A DNA stretch of 64,000 nt from Chitinophaga pinensis (GCA_945873505.1 CAMCDQ010000003.1:1-64000), one strand, 5' to 3'. Positions 51,411-61,951 are shown, numbered from the stretch's first letter. Numbers and translations: made by a program. Notes: generated from the letters alone by a model not told the origin.

Positions 51411-54400
51411 TTATTGCAAATTTACAACCTTAATTTCTTCTCCTATATATACAAGTGATTTTTTTGTCACTTTGAAACCCATTTTTTCAATTGCATTTTG
51501 ATAATTTTCTAATTGCAGTTGGTATTTTGGATTGTGGGTTCCTGTTTTATAATCCAATAAAAAAACCTCTTTGTTTTTTGCCAAAACCATTCGGTCGGGT
51601 TTGATGGTTTTTCCTTCTTTTTGGATTATCGTTTGCTCGTTTAAGATTTCATTTCCTTCGGCAAAATAATTTTCTAACTCCGAATGATTTACAATTTCTT
51701 GAATGCTTTTATAAACCGCCTCTTTTTGAATTAATGTAATTAAACCATTTTCCAAAGCTTTTAGAATTGCCAAATCAACATCGGATTTAGTTTTTACAAA
51801 TGACAAAATTTCGTGAATTACATTTCCATATTCAATGGCTTCTTGCTGATGTGTTCCCCACATTAAAGCTTCGCGTTGTGCAATTTTAATGCTTTTTGGA
51901 TTTAGAATTTCACTAATTAATGGAATGGTTTTAATCTCCTTTTTCTCGACGATTTTCTGTGATAATTTCTCCGAATTGCCAAATTCATATTCTATTATAC
52001 TTGGCTCATAAACTCCAATTCCAATCAAATATTTAATAAAAAACGAAGCGGTATTGTATGGGTATTCTCCTTCTTTATTAGGTTCTAAAAATTGAGAAAT
52101 GACGTACAATTGTTCTTCCGCACGGGTTAATGCCACATATAAAACATTGATATTATCCAATAATTCTTCTTGCTTTTTTTGATTGTAAACCAATGCTGCT
52201 TCTTCACCATAATTTTCTACAGCGCTACTATTATCTATCAAAACTTTTGGCAATCCGAAGGTTTCTTTTTCAGCATCAAGCCACAATTTATCTTTGGGTT
52301 TTCGTACATAATCTTCATCAGCAAACGGCATAATTACAATTGGAAATTCTAATCCTTTCGATTTATGAATGGTCATAATCCGAACTGCATTTTCTCCTTC
52401 AGGCGATGGAATACTGAATTTCTCTCCGTTTTTCTCCCAATAATTCAAAAAGTCTGCAATTCCTGCTTGGTTTCTCACATCACGTTCTAAAACAATGTCG
52501 ATGAAGTATTGTACATATGAGTTCCCCTCCCCAACCCTCCCCGAAGGGAAGGGAGACGAAACCGAATCGTTGTCGATGAAAATTGTGTTTTGAGACAATA
52601 ACGCTACTTTTATTTTTTCTAAAACTGTTGAGATAGTTCCAGTAACTTCCTCGTTTTTAAAGCGAATTACTTTAAATCCCAATTCATTTAGAATACGTGT
52701 TCGTTCGATATCTAACTGGATTTGCTCCTCGGTGAAATGATATTCTCCATCCACTTCAATTATTAATTTTTTCGATAAACAAACAAAATCCACTATGAAA
52801 TCATTTATCAAATGCTGTTGTCTGAATTTATATTCTAAAGATTTTGCTTTTAGCTCTGTCCATAATATCTTTTCGGCATTTGTTGGGATTTTTCGCATTT
52901 CTTGTGCTTTTTCAAGCGATAAATGAGAATAATTTCCGCCTGTCATATATCCAAATTTCTGACCTTTATCATCCGCACCGTCTCCCTTTCCTTTGGAAAG
53001 GGTTGGGGATAGGAATTTACTCACTATAATTTCTACCGCTTCATACAAAGATTTTTTTCTAATGTCTTGAAAAGAAAGGGAAATATCAAATTCTGTAAGC
53101 CATTTTTCAAATTCTTCTTCTTGTGTTTTTTCTTTTCCTTTGGCGATGAAATCGTGAACGGATAATTCATTTTGAACGTGATTTGCAATATAAAGCAAGA
53201 AATACGATTTGGCTTCAATATCGGCGCTATTCTTTAAATATTTTAAAACATTGATGATCATTTGTACGTCCGAAGAGTTCTGAATCATCAGGGTTTCTGA
53301 AGATAAAAGCGGAATGTTTTGTTCGGTTAAATAATTGGCTATGGCAATTCCCTGACTTCTTTTTCGGGTTAAAATTACTATTTCTTGATAGTCGAATCCT
53401 TCTTTTTTTACTTTTTCAATTGTATTTAATGTTGCCAATAAATACAATTCATTTTTATCCAAAGCGTCTTCGTCGTCTTCCGGTTTTTCGGGTTTTGGAA
53501 TAAATGAAATATTTACATAACCGCCTGACTTATTGTTTTCTTTCTGATGACTGTGATTTTCGTATAAATCTTGGTAATCTAAATTGGTAAATTCTGAAGA
53601 TAAAAAGTAAAATAGTTTGTTGTTAAAATCAATAACTTCCGAATAACTTCTGTAATTTTTATCCAAATGAAACAATTTCTTTTCCTTATTATTAAACGGA
53701 TTATGGGTTTTGCTCAACTCGATAAATTGCTCTGCTTTTCCGCCACGCCATCTGTAAATGGATTGTTTTGGATCGCCCACAATCATCAAAGTTCCTTTTT
53801 CGCCTTCAAATTCGCTTGATGTTGCGTTGTCAATTAGCGGAATTAAATTCTGCCATTGCATTTCGGAAGTGTCTTGAAATTCATCAATGAAAAAATGTCG
53901 GTAGCGCTCGCCCAAACGTTCATAAATAAATGGCGCAGGTTGATTTTGAATTTCTCGGTAAATAATAGCGTTAAATTCGGCGATAGAAAGTACATTTTGT
54001 TCTTTCTGAATTTTTGCCAATTCGTTGCTAACCGTATTTAATAATGAAAGTGGTGTTATGTTTTTTAGAAAGGCATTGTAGAAATCTCGCTTTTCAAATT
54101 TCTTGTAAATCAAATCTAAAATCACAATCATTTCAGGAATTATTGCTTCAATTTCATTTCTGTCTTTCGCGGTTTTATTGATTTTTATATCGTCAAATTC
54201 GTGATAGGTTTTATTTTTAGGATTGAATTTTTCATTGATAATACTTTGCAAATGATTTGGAAAATGTCCTGCAGAAAATGATTTGGTGTCAATTCCGTTT
54301 GTTTCAATAAGATTCAAAATGCTTTGAGAAGCTGCTGAATTTTCTTTTTCCAAAACTTTACACGCTTCGGCTACTTTACTTTTTATCTCTACAAATTCGG

Positions 54401-55034
54401 TGATGGATTTGTCTTGAAAATGAGTTACTTCTTCCCGATTATTTTCATTTAAAAGCAACCGCCCCGTTTCTAAAATTTCACGAGAAATGTCCCAACTTTT
54501 ATCGTCATCGGTTTTTTGCATTGTAAAATCGACAAGTAAATTTGTTAAAATATCGTCTTCGCCAGCTTGCGCAATTATAGCGTCAACGGCTTCTGTCAAT
54601 AGGTTTTCTGTGTCCAATGTAACTTCAAAAGTCATTGGTAAATTTAAATCGTGAGCAAAAGCACGAATCACTTTGTGAGTGAATTTATCGATTGTAGAAA
54701 TATCAAAAGCGGCGTAATTATGAATAATATGCTTTATGATTTGCTTGGATTTAGTTTGGATATTCGAAACAGAAAGTTGAATATCCCGAGACAAATCGAG
54801 CATTAAATCGGCTGCTTTTGGGTTGGGATTGTCGTTTGCAAATTCAGATAAACTGCCTACAATTCGGCTTTTCATTTCGTGAACCGCTTTGTTGGTAAAC
54901 GTAATGGCGAGGATATTTCTATAGGCATCATTTTTCTTAGCGACCAAAATAATTTTCAGGTATTCTTTGACCAAGGCGTATGTTTTTCCTGAACCTGCCG
55001 ATGCGTCGTATATGGAGAATGATGGTCTTTGCAT
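51411..55034 (-). CDS. UvrD/AddA-like helicase-nuclease with an internal DUF559 endonuclease-like domain insertion
   Basis: [20 protein letters not shown] Walker [47 protein letters not shown]-terminal PD-(D/E)XK ([20 protein letters not shown]); insertion between SKF and NSYVQYF. Confidence 0.93.
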   Translation of the reverse strand: MQRPSFSIYDASAGSGKTYALVKEYLKIILVAKKNDAYRNILAITFTNKAVHEMKSRIVGSLSEFANDNPNPKAADLMLDLSRDIQLSVSNIQTKSKQIIKHIIHNYAAFDISTIDKFTHKVIRAFAHDLNLPMTFEVTLDTENLLTEAVDAIIAQAGEDDILTNLLVDFTMQKTDDDKSWDISREILETGRLLLNENNREEVTHFQDKSITEFVEIKSKVAEACKVLEKENSAASQSILNLIETNGIDTKSFSAGHFPNHLQSIINEKFNPKNKTYHEFDDIKINKTAKDRNEIEAIIPEMIVILDLIYKKFEKRDFYNAFLKNITPLSLLNTVSNELAKIQKEQNVLSIAEFNAIIYREIQNQPAPFIYERLGERYRHFFIDEFQDTSEMQWQNLIPLIDNATSSEFEGEKGTLMIVGDPKQSIYRWRGGKAEQFIELSKTHNPFNNKEKKLFHLDKNYRSYSEVIDFNNKLFYFLSSEFTNLDYQDLYENHSHQKENNKSGGYVNISFIPKPEKPEDDEDALDKNELYLLATLNTIEKVKKEGFDYQEIVILTRKRSQGIAIANYLTEQNIPLLSSETLMIQNSSDVQMIINVLKYLKNSADIEAKSYFLLYIANHVQNELSVHDFIAKGKEKTQEEEFEKWLTEFDISLSFQDIRKKSLYEAVEIIVSKFLSPTLSKGKGDGADDKGQKFGYMTGGNYSHLSLEKAQEMRKIPTNAEKILWTELKAKSLEYKFRQQHLINDFIVDFVCLSKKLIIEVDGEYHFTEEQIQLDIERTRILNELGFKVIRFKNEEVTGTISTVLEKIKVALLSQNTIFIDNDSVSSPFPSGRVGEGNSYVQYFIDIVLERDVRNQAGIADFLNYWEKNGEKFSIPSPEGENAVRIMTIHKSKGLEFPIVIMPFADEDYVRKPKDKLWLDAEKETFGLPKVLIDNSSAVENYGEEAALVYNQKKQEELLDNINVLYVALTRAEEQLYVISQFLEPNKEGEYPYNTASFFIKYLIGIGVYEPSIIEYEFGNSEKLSQKIVEKKEIKTIPLISEILNPKSIKIAQREALMWGTHQQEAIEYGNVIHEILSFVKTKSDVDLAILKALENGLITLIQKEAVYKSIQEIVNHSELENYFAEGNEILNEQTIIQKEGKTIKPDRMVLAKNKEVFLLDYKTGTHNPKYQLQLENYQNAIEKMGFKVTKKSLVYIGEEIKVVNLQ
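52522..53015 (-). mobile_element. Putative inverted-repeat-bounded element encoding a DUF559/Vsr-like endonuclease domain, inserted in frame in the AddA-like gene
   Basis: 37-bp inverted repeats at 52522-52558 and 52979-53015 (31/37 identical by eye); interior encodes [54 protein letters not shown]...[20 protein letters not shown]. Confidence 0.75.
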
Positions 55035-55082
55035 TTAGATTTTAGATTTCTTGTTTCTTATTTGTATAAAAGTTTCTTATTT

Positions 55083-55160
55083 CCGAAAACCCTAGCCCTG
55101 ATGGAAGGGAAAATCCCACGCTTTTTAGCGTGGATAGGAATGACAGCAGGAAATAGCTCC
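55083..55160. repeat. Interspersed hairpin repeat, copy D (reverse orientation)
   Basis: Reverse complement GGAGCTATTTCCTGCTGTCATTCCTATCCACGCTAAAAAGCGTGGGATTTTCCCTTCCATCAGGGCTAGGGTTTTCGG. Confidence 0.85.
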
Positions 55161-55273
55161 TAAAAAACCATTATAGATTTATTTGATGGAAATATAACGA
55201 AATAGAATTTCCATTTTCAAAGTTAATTGATTATTTTTGAATAAAATATTTATAAATCATAAACTACTATAGT

Positions 55274-55882
55274 ATGGCATTTGAATTACCAAAATTACCT
55301 TATGCGTATGACGCTTTAGAACCACATATTGATGCTCGCACGATGGAAATTCACCACTCGAAACATCATAATGCGTACACGACCAATTTGAATGCAGCGG
55401 TTGCTGGAACGGATATGGAAGGGAAAACGATTGAGAATATCTTGATAAATCTTGATATGAAAAACGCTGCAGTTCGTAATAACGGTGGGGGTTTTTTCAA
55501 TCATAATTTGTTTTGGACTGTAATGTCGCCAAATGGCGGTGGACTTCCAACGGGCGATTTATTAGCGGCTATTGAAAGTGCTTTTGGAACTTTTGAAGAG
55601 TTTAAAGCGAAGTTTAGCAAGGCTGGAATTACACAATTTGGTTCAGGTTGGGCTTGGCTTTGTGTTCATAAAGGCGGAAAATTAGACGTTTGCGGTACTC
55701 CAAATCAGGACAATACTTTGATGCCGGGCGTTGGTTGTGGCGGAACTCCAATTTTAGGAATGGATGTTTGGGAACACGCTTATTATTTGCATTATCAAAA
55801 CAGAAGACCAGATTATATTGAGTCGTTTTTTAGCTTAATTAACTGGGTTGAAGTTTCAAGAAGATACGCTTTAGAGAAATAG
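55274..55882 (+). CDS. Superoxide dismutase (Fe/Mn family)
   Basis: [53 protein letters not shown]. Confidence 0.96.
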   Translation: MAFELPKLPYAYDALEPHIDARTMEIHHSKHHNAYTTNLNAAVAGTDMEGKTIENILINLDMKNAAVRNNGGGFFNHNLFWTVMSPNGGGLPTGDLLAAIESAFGTFEEFKAKFSKAGITQFGSGWAWLCVHKGGKLDVCGTPNQDNTLMPGVGCGGTPILGMDVWEHAYYLHYQNRRPDYIESFFSLINWVEVSRRYALEK

Positions 55883-55906
55883 GCCCCCTAACCCCCAAAG
55901 GGGGAA
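55883..55906. repeat. GC-rich GCCCCCTAACCCCCAAAGGGGGAA repeat abutting the sod stop codon
   Basis: Same sequence family as 23846, 28122 and 34273. Confidence 0.85.
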
Positions 55907-55982
55907 TTAGCACAAGAAGCAAAAAAATGCAATTTGGATTTTAAAAATCTAAATTGCATTTTTTTATTAATAACTTTATAAA

Positions 55983-57881
55983 CTAATACGCTCTTGCGTC
56001 TTTGCCTTCATAGAAATTCATAAAAGCTCTGTTTGCTACTCGGTTCCCGCCAGGCGTTGGATAATCACCCGTGAAATACCAGTCTCCTAAATTTTTTGGA
56101 CACGCTACATGCAAATTTTCTACTGTTTGGAATATGATTTTTACTTCTGCTTTCACAGAAATATCTGTAAGCATTACAGCAATTTTATCTGAAACTTCTT
56201 GCGGTTGAAAAGGCGCATAAATTTCTGTTACGAAGTTCACTACTTCGCTGTCTTTTAAATTTTCTTGTGCTTTGCATTTCAAATAAACGGACTCAACGAT
56301 ATGGTATAAATCTCTTTCTTTTAGCAATTCTAAAGCCGCTTGAAACGCCACTAATCCTTCCAGTTTTGCCATATCAATTCCGTAACAATCAGGATAACGA
56401 ATTTGTGGTGCCGATGAAACTACGATGATACTTTTCGGTTTCAAACGATCCATCATTTTGATAATGCTCATTTTTAAAGTAGTTCCACGAACGATACTGT
56501 CGTCAATTATGACTAAATTATCGGTTGGTTTTATTACGCCATACGTTACATCATAAATGTGTGCCACCAAATCGTCGCGGCTACTGTCTTCGGTAATAAA
56601 GGTCCGCAATTTGGCATCTTTTATGGCCACTTTTTCCGTTCGGATTTTTACTTTTAGTAATTCCTTAAGGGTTTGTGCCGTTAAAGTATTTTTATTTTTT
56701 AGTATAAAATCATTTTTTCTTTGGTTTAAAAAATCCTGCGCTGCTTCAACCAACCCGTAAAATGATGTTTCTGCTGTGTTTGGAATATAGGAAAAAACGG
56801 TGTTGTCGGTATCATTATCGATAGCCTCCAAAACGGCTGGCAAAATCAATTTTCCAAGGTTTTTACGTTCTTGGTATATTTCGGCATCACTTCCTCTTGA
56901 AAAATAAATTCGTTCAAAAGAACACGCTTTTTTTACTGTTGGCGTTATGATTTCTTCTTCCGTTATCTTTCCGTTTTTCTTAATGATTAAAGCATTTCCT
57001 GGCTGCAATTCCTGCACTTTATCAAAATCAATATTGAAAACTGTTTGGATAACTGGTCGTTCCGAAGCCACCACTACAATTTCATCATCTTGATAAAAAT
57101 AAGCGGGACGAATTCCTGCTGGATCTCTAAATACAAAGGCATCGCCGTGTCCTAAAAGCCCAGCCATTGCATAGCCACCATCCCAACCTTTTGAGGCGCG
57201 ACGAAGAATTTTTGAAATTTCTAATTTTTCAGCTATTACTGGTGAAGCTTCTCTTTTTGACAAGCCTTTATTTCTACATTCTTGGTATAAATCCGTCACT
57301 TCATCATCTAGAAAATGTCCTATTTTTTCCATTACTGTAACGGTATCTGCCATTTCTTTTGGGTGTTGCCCCAATTCAACTAAGCTGCTGAAAAGTTCCT
57401 TTACATTGGTCATATTGAAATTTCCCGCAATAATTAAATTACGGTGCATCCAATTATTTTGACGTAAAAATGGGTGAACACTTTCGATGCTATTTTTTCC
57501 AAAAGTTCCGTATCTAACGTGTCCTAAAAAAACTTCTCCGATATAAGGAATGTGTTTTTTTTGCAGCGCAACATTATCTCCATATTCTGGATGTGAAGCC
57601 ATTTCGTCATTGACTCTTTCATTGATTTGAGAAAACACATCTTGAATGGCTTGCGGATCATTGGAACGCACACGACTAATGTATCTTTCGCCAGGTTCCA
57701 TGTCTAACTTTATACTTGCAAAGCCAGCTCCGTCTTGACCACGATTGTGCTGTTTTTCCATTAGGAGATACATTTTTTGAATGCCATAAAAAGCAGTCCC
57801 GTATTTTTCCTTGTAAAATTCAAGCGGTTTTAAAAGTCTTAAAAATGCTATTCCACATTCGTGTTGTAATGCATCGCTCAT
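55983..57881 (-). CDS. Amidophosphoribosyltransferase-like protein (class II glutamine amidotransferase + PRTase)
   Basis: CGIAFLRLLKP N-terminal Cys nucleophile, GQDGAGFASI, VIIDDSIVRGTTLKMSI PRPP motif. Confidence 0.88.
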   Translation of the reverse strand: MSDALQHECGIAFLRLLKPLEFYKEKYGTAFYGIQKMYLLMEKQHNRGQDGAGFASIKLDMEPGERYISRVRSNDPQAIQDVFSQINERVNDEMASHPEYGDNVALQKKHIPYIGEVFLGHVRYGTFGKNSIESVHPFLRQNNWMHRNLIIAGNFNMTNVKELFSSLVELGQHPKEMADTVTVMEKIGHFLDDEVTDLYQECRNKGLSKREASPVIAEKLEISKILRRASKGWDGGYAMAGLLGHGDAFVFRDPAGIRPAYFYQDDEIVVVASERPVIQTVFNIDFDKVQELQPGNALIIKKNGKITEEEIITPTVKKACSFERIYFSRGSDAEIYQERKNLGKLILPAVLEAIDNDTDNTVFSYIPNTAETSFYGLVEAAQDFLNQRKNDFILKNKNTLTAQTLKELLKVKIRTEKVAIKDAKLRTFITEDSSRDDLVAHIYDVTYGVIKPTDNLVIIDDSIVRGTTLKMSIIKMMDRLKPKSIIVVSSAPQIRYPDCYGIDMAKLEGLVAFQAALELLKERDLYHIVESVYLKCKAQENLKDSEVVNFVTEIYAPFQPQEVSDKIAVMLTDISVKAEVKIIFQTVENLHVACPKNLGDWYFTGDYPTPGGNRVANRAFMNFYEGKDARAY

Positions 57882-57989
57882 TGTAGTTGTAGTTTTGTTT
57901 TGTTGTTTTGTCGTATTTTTTTTGCCACAGATTCACAGATTTATAAAATATTTAAAATCGGCGAATCGGCGGTTATTCTTAATAAAAAA

Positions 57990-58007
57990 GCCCCGAAATT
58001 TCGAGGC
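57990..58007 (-). terminator. Terminator-like hairpin
   Basis: GCCCCGAAATTTCGAGGC; minus strand runs into T-rich sequence. Confidence 0.65.
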
Positions 58008-58013
58008 ATAAAT

Positions 58014-58940
58014 TTATTGTATTTCTATATCAAATTGTGTTAATGATTTGAATTGTTGTAATCTGGCATTTACCTCATCGCTTTTAAGCCCCACCATTCT
58101 TTCAGTTCCAAATTTCTCGACACAAAAAGAGGCAAGATTAGAACCATAGATAATCGCGGTTTTCATATTTTCAAAAGTCACATTTTCACTTTGAGTTATA
58201 AATCCTGCAAATCCACCTGCGAATGTATCTCCAGCACCTGTTGGGTCAAAAACTTCTTCTAATGGCAATGCTGGTGCAAAGAAAACTTCTTTATTGTGAA
58301 ACAAAAGTGCTCCGTGTTCGCCTTTTTTAATAACTACATATTTTGGACCCATCGTGTGGATTTTTGCAGCCGCTTTCACTAATGAATATTCCCCAGACAA
58401 TTGACGGGCTTCTTCATCGTTAATGGTAATTACATCTACACGTTTAATTACATTCAATAAATCTTCTAATGCACAATCCATCCAGAAATTCATCGTATCT
58501 AAAACTACTAATTTAGGTTTTGATTCCATTTGGTCTAAAACGCTGCTTTGAACCATTGGATGCAAGTTTCCAAGCATTACGACATCAGCATTTTTAAAAT
58601 TTTGAGGTACTTTTGGTTGAAAATCTGCCAATACATTCAATTGTGTATCTAGTGTATCTCTTGAATTCAAATCGTTATGGTAACGGCCACTCCAGAAGAA
58701 TGTTTTTCCACCTTTTACGATTTCAAGTCCTGAAATGTCTATATTTCTATTCGATAATAAATCTAAATATTCTTGTGGAAAATCGTCACCAACAACAGAA
58801 ACTATAGCCGATTGAAGGTTAAAATGGGAAGCTGAAAGCCCAATATAAGTTCCTGCTCCACCTAAAATTTTATCTGTTTTTCCAAAAGGGGTTTCAATTG
58901 CGTCGAAAGCGACGGTTCCAACAATCAATAATTTATTCAT
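58014..58940 (-). CDS. PfkB family carbohydrate/nucleoside kinase
   Basis: LGGAGTYIGLSASHF, DPTGAGDTFAGGFAGFI. Confidence 0.92.
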   Translation of the reverse strand: MNKLLIVGTVAFDAIETPFGKTDKILGGAGTYIGLSASHFNLQSAIVSVVGDDFPQEYLDLLSNRNIDISGLEIVKGGKTFFWSGRYHNDLNSRDTLDTQLNVLADFQPKVPQNFKNADVVMLGNLHPMVQSSVLDQMESKPKLVVLDTMNFWMDCALEDLLNVIKRVDVITINDEEARQLSGEYSLVKAAAKIHTMGPKYVVIKKGEHGALLFHNKEVFFAPALPLEEVFDPTGAGDTFAGGFAGFITQSENVTFENMKTAIIYGSNLASFCVEKFGTERMVGLKSDEVNARLQQFKSLTQFDIEIQ

Positions 58941-59035
58941 AATTCGTCATTGCGAGATTTGAAGCAATCTCTAATTAAGGGGCAAAGATAGTTTATACGA
59001 TTGTAAGTTGCAAAGGTTATTAAAGAGCAAAATTT

Positions 59036-59515
59036 TTACAAAAGTTTGGCTTCTTCAAATTCATAAAAAGCATCCACAGAAAGATCCTTTTGCATAGACG
59101 CCATGACGGCTAATTCATCGCAGCGTTCGTTTTGAATGTGGTTATTATGCCCTTTAATCCATTTGAAGTCAACTTGGTGTTTTCTGAAAATAATCAGAAA
59201 GCGTTTCCACAAATCAGGATTTTTCTTTCCAACGAATCCTTTTTTTTCCCAACCAAAAACCCATTTTTTTATAACAGAATCAACCACATATTTAGAATCA
59301 GAAATTACCAAAACTTTCCTATTCGGTGTTTTAAGTTTTTCTAAACCAACAATTACGCCCAATAATTCCATTCTATTATTGGTAGTATGGCGAAAACCTT
59401 CGTAGAATTCCTTCTTATGAGTCTTTCCCACCAATTCCATTACAACGCCATAGCCTCCAGGACCTGGGTTTCCTTTGGCAGCACCGTCGGTATAAATGTG
59501 TACTTCGTAATCCAT
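59036..59515 (-). CDS. rnhA: Ribonuclease HI
   Basis: IYTDGAAKGNPGPGGYGVV, TNNRMEL, WIKGHNNHIQNERCDELA. Confidence 0.95.
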   Translation of the reverse strand: MDYEVHIYTDGAAKGNPGPGGYGVVMELVGKTHKKEFYEGFRHTTNNRMELLGVIVGLEKLKTPNRKVLVISDSKYVVDSVIKKWVFGWEKKGFVGKKNPDLWKRFLIIFRKHQVDFKWIKGHNNHIQNERCDELAVMASMQKDLSVDAFYEFEEAKLL

Positions 59516-59522
59516 TTAAGAT

Positions 59523-60092
59523 TTAGGATTTTTGATTTAAGATTTTTTCAATTATTATTGGAAAATGAGTTTGTTCGAGTTCGTGAATTTTATCTGCAAC
59601 TTCTTCAGGGGTTTCATTTCCTGATAAAGATACGCTTTTTTGAAAAATGATGTTTCCTTCATCATAATTTTCATTTACATAATGAATGGTAATGCCAGTT
59701 TCAGCATCTTTGTTTTCAACTACAGCGCGATGAACATGCATTCCATACATGCCTTTCCCGCCATATTTTGGTAAAAGTGCAGGATGAATATTGATTATTT
59801 TATTTGGAAATGCAGCAACGCAATTATTCGGAAATTTTAATAAAAAACCTGCTAAAATTATCAAATCGGGTTGAATGCTATTTAATTTTTGTAGTACTTT
59901 ATCCCCAATAAAATCTTCTTTGGAGAAAACTTCGGTGGGAATATTCAAATTTTTTGCTCGTTCTAAAACTTTTGCATTCACATTATTAGAAAAAATGCAA
60001 ATTACTTTAGCAACTTCTATTTTATTAAAATAAAGCACAATATTTTCGGCATTTGTCCCCGAACCTGAAGCGAAAATCACGATTTTTTTCAT
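59523..60092 (-). CDS. purN: Phosphoribosylglycinamide formyltransferase
   Basis: VIFASGSGTNAENI, NIHPALLPKYGGKGMYG, HYVNENYDEG; start set to MKKIVIFASG. Confidence 0.95.
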   Translation of the reverse strand: MKKIVIFASGSGTNAENIVLYFNKIEVAKVICIFSNNVNAKVLERAKNLNIPTEVFSKEDFIGDKVLQKLNSIQPDLIILAGFLLKFPNNCVAAFPNKIINIHPALLPKYGGKGMYGMHVHRAVVENKDAETGITIHYVNENYDEGNIIFQKSVSLSGNETPEEVADKIHELEQTHFPIIIEKILNQKS

Positions 60093-60228
60093 TTTGTACT
60101 TTTTAATATCACGCAAAAAAAAGAATAAAAATCGATAATAAATAGAAATATGGGCACTTTATTAAAATAATTTTTTAATTTCGTCGTCTTATTTATTAAC
60201 TAAAGTGTGGATTTAAAATAAAGTTTTT

Positions 60229-60236
60229 TATTTTTG
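60229..60236 (+). promoter_or_regulatory. Putative -7 element TATTTTTG upstream of acpP
   Basis: TAnnTTTG match 31 nt upstream of the ATG. Confidence 0.4.
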
Positions 60237-60266
60237 CCAACAAATTAAATTTTAAAATTAAAGATT

Positions 60267-60503
60267 ATGTCAGACATTGCATCAAGAGTAAAAGCGATTA
60301 TCGTAGACAAATTAGGCGTTGACGAAAACGAAGTTGTAACAGAAGCAAGCTTCACAAATGATTTAGGAGCTGATTCTTTAGATACAGTTGAGCTAATTAT
60401 GGAGTTTGAAAAAGAATTTGATATTCAAATACCAGATGATCAAGCAGAAAACATTGCTACTGTAGGTCAAGCTATTTCTTATATCGAAGAAGCTAAAAAA
60501 TAA
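60267..60503 (+). CDS. acpP: Acyl carrier protein
   Basis: [23 protein letters not shown]. Confidence 0.98.
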   Translation: MSDIASRVKAIIVDKLGVDENEVVTEASFTNDLGADSLDTVELIMEFEKEFDIQIPDDQAENIATVGQAISYIEEAKK

Positions 60504-60512
60504 TAAAATTTG

Positions 60513-60540
60513 CACCCGTATGCTATTTGGTTTACGGGTG
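60513..60540 (+). terminator. Terminator-like hairpin after acpP
   Basis: CACCCGTA-N12-TACGGGTG followed by a T-rich tract. Confidence 0.65.
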
Positions 60541-60606
60541 TTATTATTATTTTTAAAAAATCAAAAAAAATTATGATTGTTCGTTCAATCAATTAAAATA
60601 TATTGT

Positions 60607-60660
60607 AATACCTATGTTTTTTTATGATTTACACATAGAAGAAAGCATAGGTATTGTTTT
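60607..60660 (+). promoter_or_regulatory. Possible attenuator/terminator hairpin in the fabF leader
   Basis: AATACCTATG...CATAGGTATT (10-bp perfect arms) then GTTTTTTTATA; internal CATAG can compete for CTATG. Confidence 0.45.
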
Positions 60661-60688
60661 TTTATATTCACTACTATAAAATTATACT

Positions 60689-61942
60689 ATGGAATTAAGA
60701 AGAGTTGTAGTAACAGGTTTAGGTGCATTAACTCCCATCGGAAATACCGTACAAGAATATTGGAACGGACTTATTAACGGGGTTAGTGGTGCGGCTCCAA
60801 TTACTTATTTTGATGCTTCAAAATTCAAAACACAATTTGCTTGCGAGTTGAAAGGTTTTAATGTGGAAAACTTTATAGACAGAAAAGAAGCTCGAAAAAT
60901 GGACCGTTATGCACAATATGCAATGGTTTCCTCTGATGAAGCGGTAAAAGATGCTAATTTTGATTTTGACACTTTAGACAAAGATAGAATTGGAGTTATT
61001 TGGGGTTCTGGAATAGGTGGATTAGAAACTTTTCAAATTGAAATGTTGAATTTCGCTGCAGGTGATGGAACGCCAAGGTTCAATCCGTTTTTTATTCCAA
61101 AGATGATTTCTGATATTGCTTGTGGTCATATTTCAATAAAATATGGTTTTAGAGGGCCTAATTTTGCAACCGTTTCTGCCTGTGCTTCTTCAACAAATGC
61201 AATTATTGATGCTTTCAATTATATTCGTTTAGGTCACGCTGATGCAATGGTAACTGGAGGTTCTGAAGCCGCCGTAACCATTGCTGGAATGGGTGGTTTC
61301 AATGCGATGCACGCTTTATCAACTAGAAATGACGATCCAAAAACCGCTTCTAGACCAATGGATAAAGACCGTGATGGTTTTATTCTTGGAGAAGGTGCAG
61401 GCGCTTTAATTTTAGAAGAATACGAACACGCAATTGCTCGTGGTGCTACTATTTATTGTGAAATTGGTGGAGGCGGAATGTCTGCTGATGCCTATCATAT
61501 TACAGCGCCACATCCTGATGGATTGGGTGCGAAAAACGTAATGATTAACTGTTTGAGAGATGCTGGTTTGAAACCTACAGATGTTGACGGTGTGAACATG
61601 CACGGTACTTCAACACCTCTTGGGGACATTGCCGAAAGCAAAGCAATTCTTCACGTTTTTGGAGAACATGCCTATTCAATGAACTTGAATTCAACGAAGT
61701 CAATGACGGGACATTTATTGGGTGCTGCTGGAGCAATTGAAACAATTTCTTCAATTCTTGCAATCAAATACGGAATAATTCCACCTACGATAAATCATTT
61801 TACCGATGATGAAGGAATTGACAACAAATTGAATTTTACTTTCAATACGGCTCAAAAAAGAGACGTGAAAGTATTGATGAGCAATACATTTGGTTTTGGT
61901 GGTCACAATGCATGTGTATTGGTTAAAAAATTAGAACTTTAA
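60689..61942 (+). CDS. fabF: Beta-ketoacyl-ACP synthase II
   Basis: RRVVVTGLGALTPIGN, SACASSTNAI, MHGTSTPLGD, NTFGFGGHNACV. Confidence 0.97.
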   Translation: MELRRVVVTGLGALTPIGNTVQEYWNGLINGVSGAAPITYFDASKFKTQFACELKGFNVENFIDRKEARKMDRYAQYAMVSSDEAVKDANFDFDTLDKDRIGVIWGSGIGGLETFQIEMLNFAAGDGTPRFNPFFIPKMISDIACGHISIKYGFRGPNFATVSACASSTNAIIDAFNYIRLGHADAMVTGGSEAAVTIAGMGGFNAMHALSTRNDDPKTASRPMDKDRDGFILGEGAGALILEEYEHAIARGATIYCEIGGGGMSADAYHITAPHPDGLGAKNVMINCLRDAGLKPTDVDGVNMHGTSTPLGDIAESKAILHVFGEHAYSMNLNSTKSMTGHLLGAAGAIETISSILAIKYGIIPPTINHFTDDEGIDNKLNFTFNTAQKRDVKVLMSNTFGFGGHNACVLVKKLEL

Positions 61943-61951
61943 TAGTATTCA

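Noticed and set aside
52522-53015. Intein or group I intron in the helicase gene
   Set aside because: No intein splice motifs (N-terminal Cys/Ser block, C-terminal HN-Cys/Ser) and no need for RNA splicing since the frame is continuous; an in-frame domain insertion explains the data better.
52844-53029. 61-aa plus-strand ORF spanning the end of the DUF559 element
   Set aside because: Antisense to the coding frame and no recognisable domain; the DUF559 product is on the minus strand.
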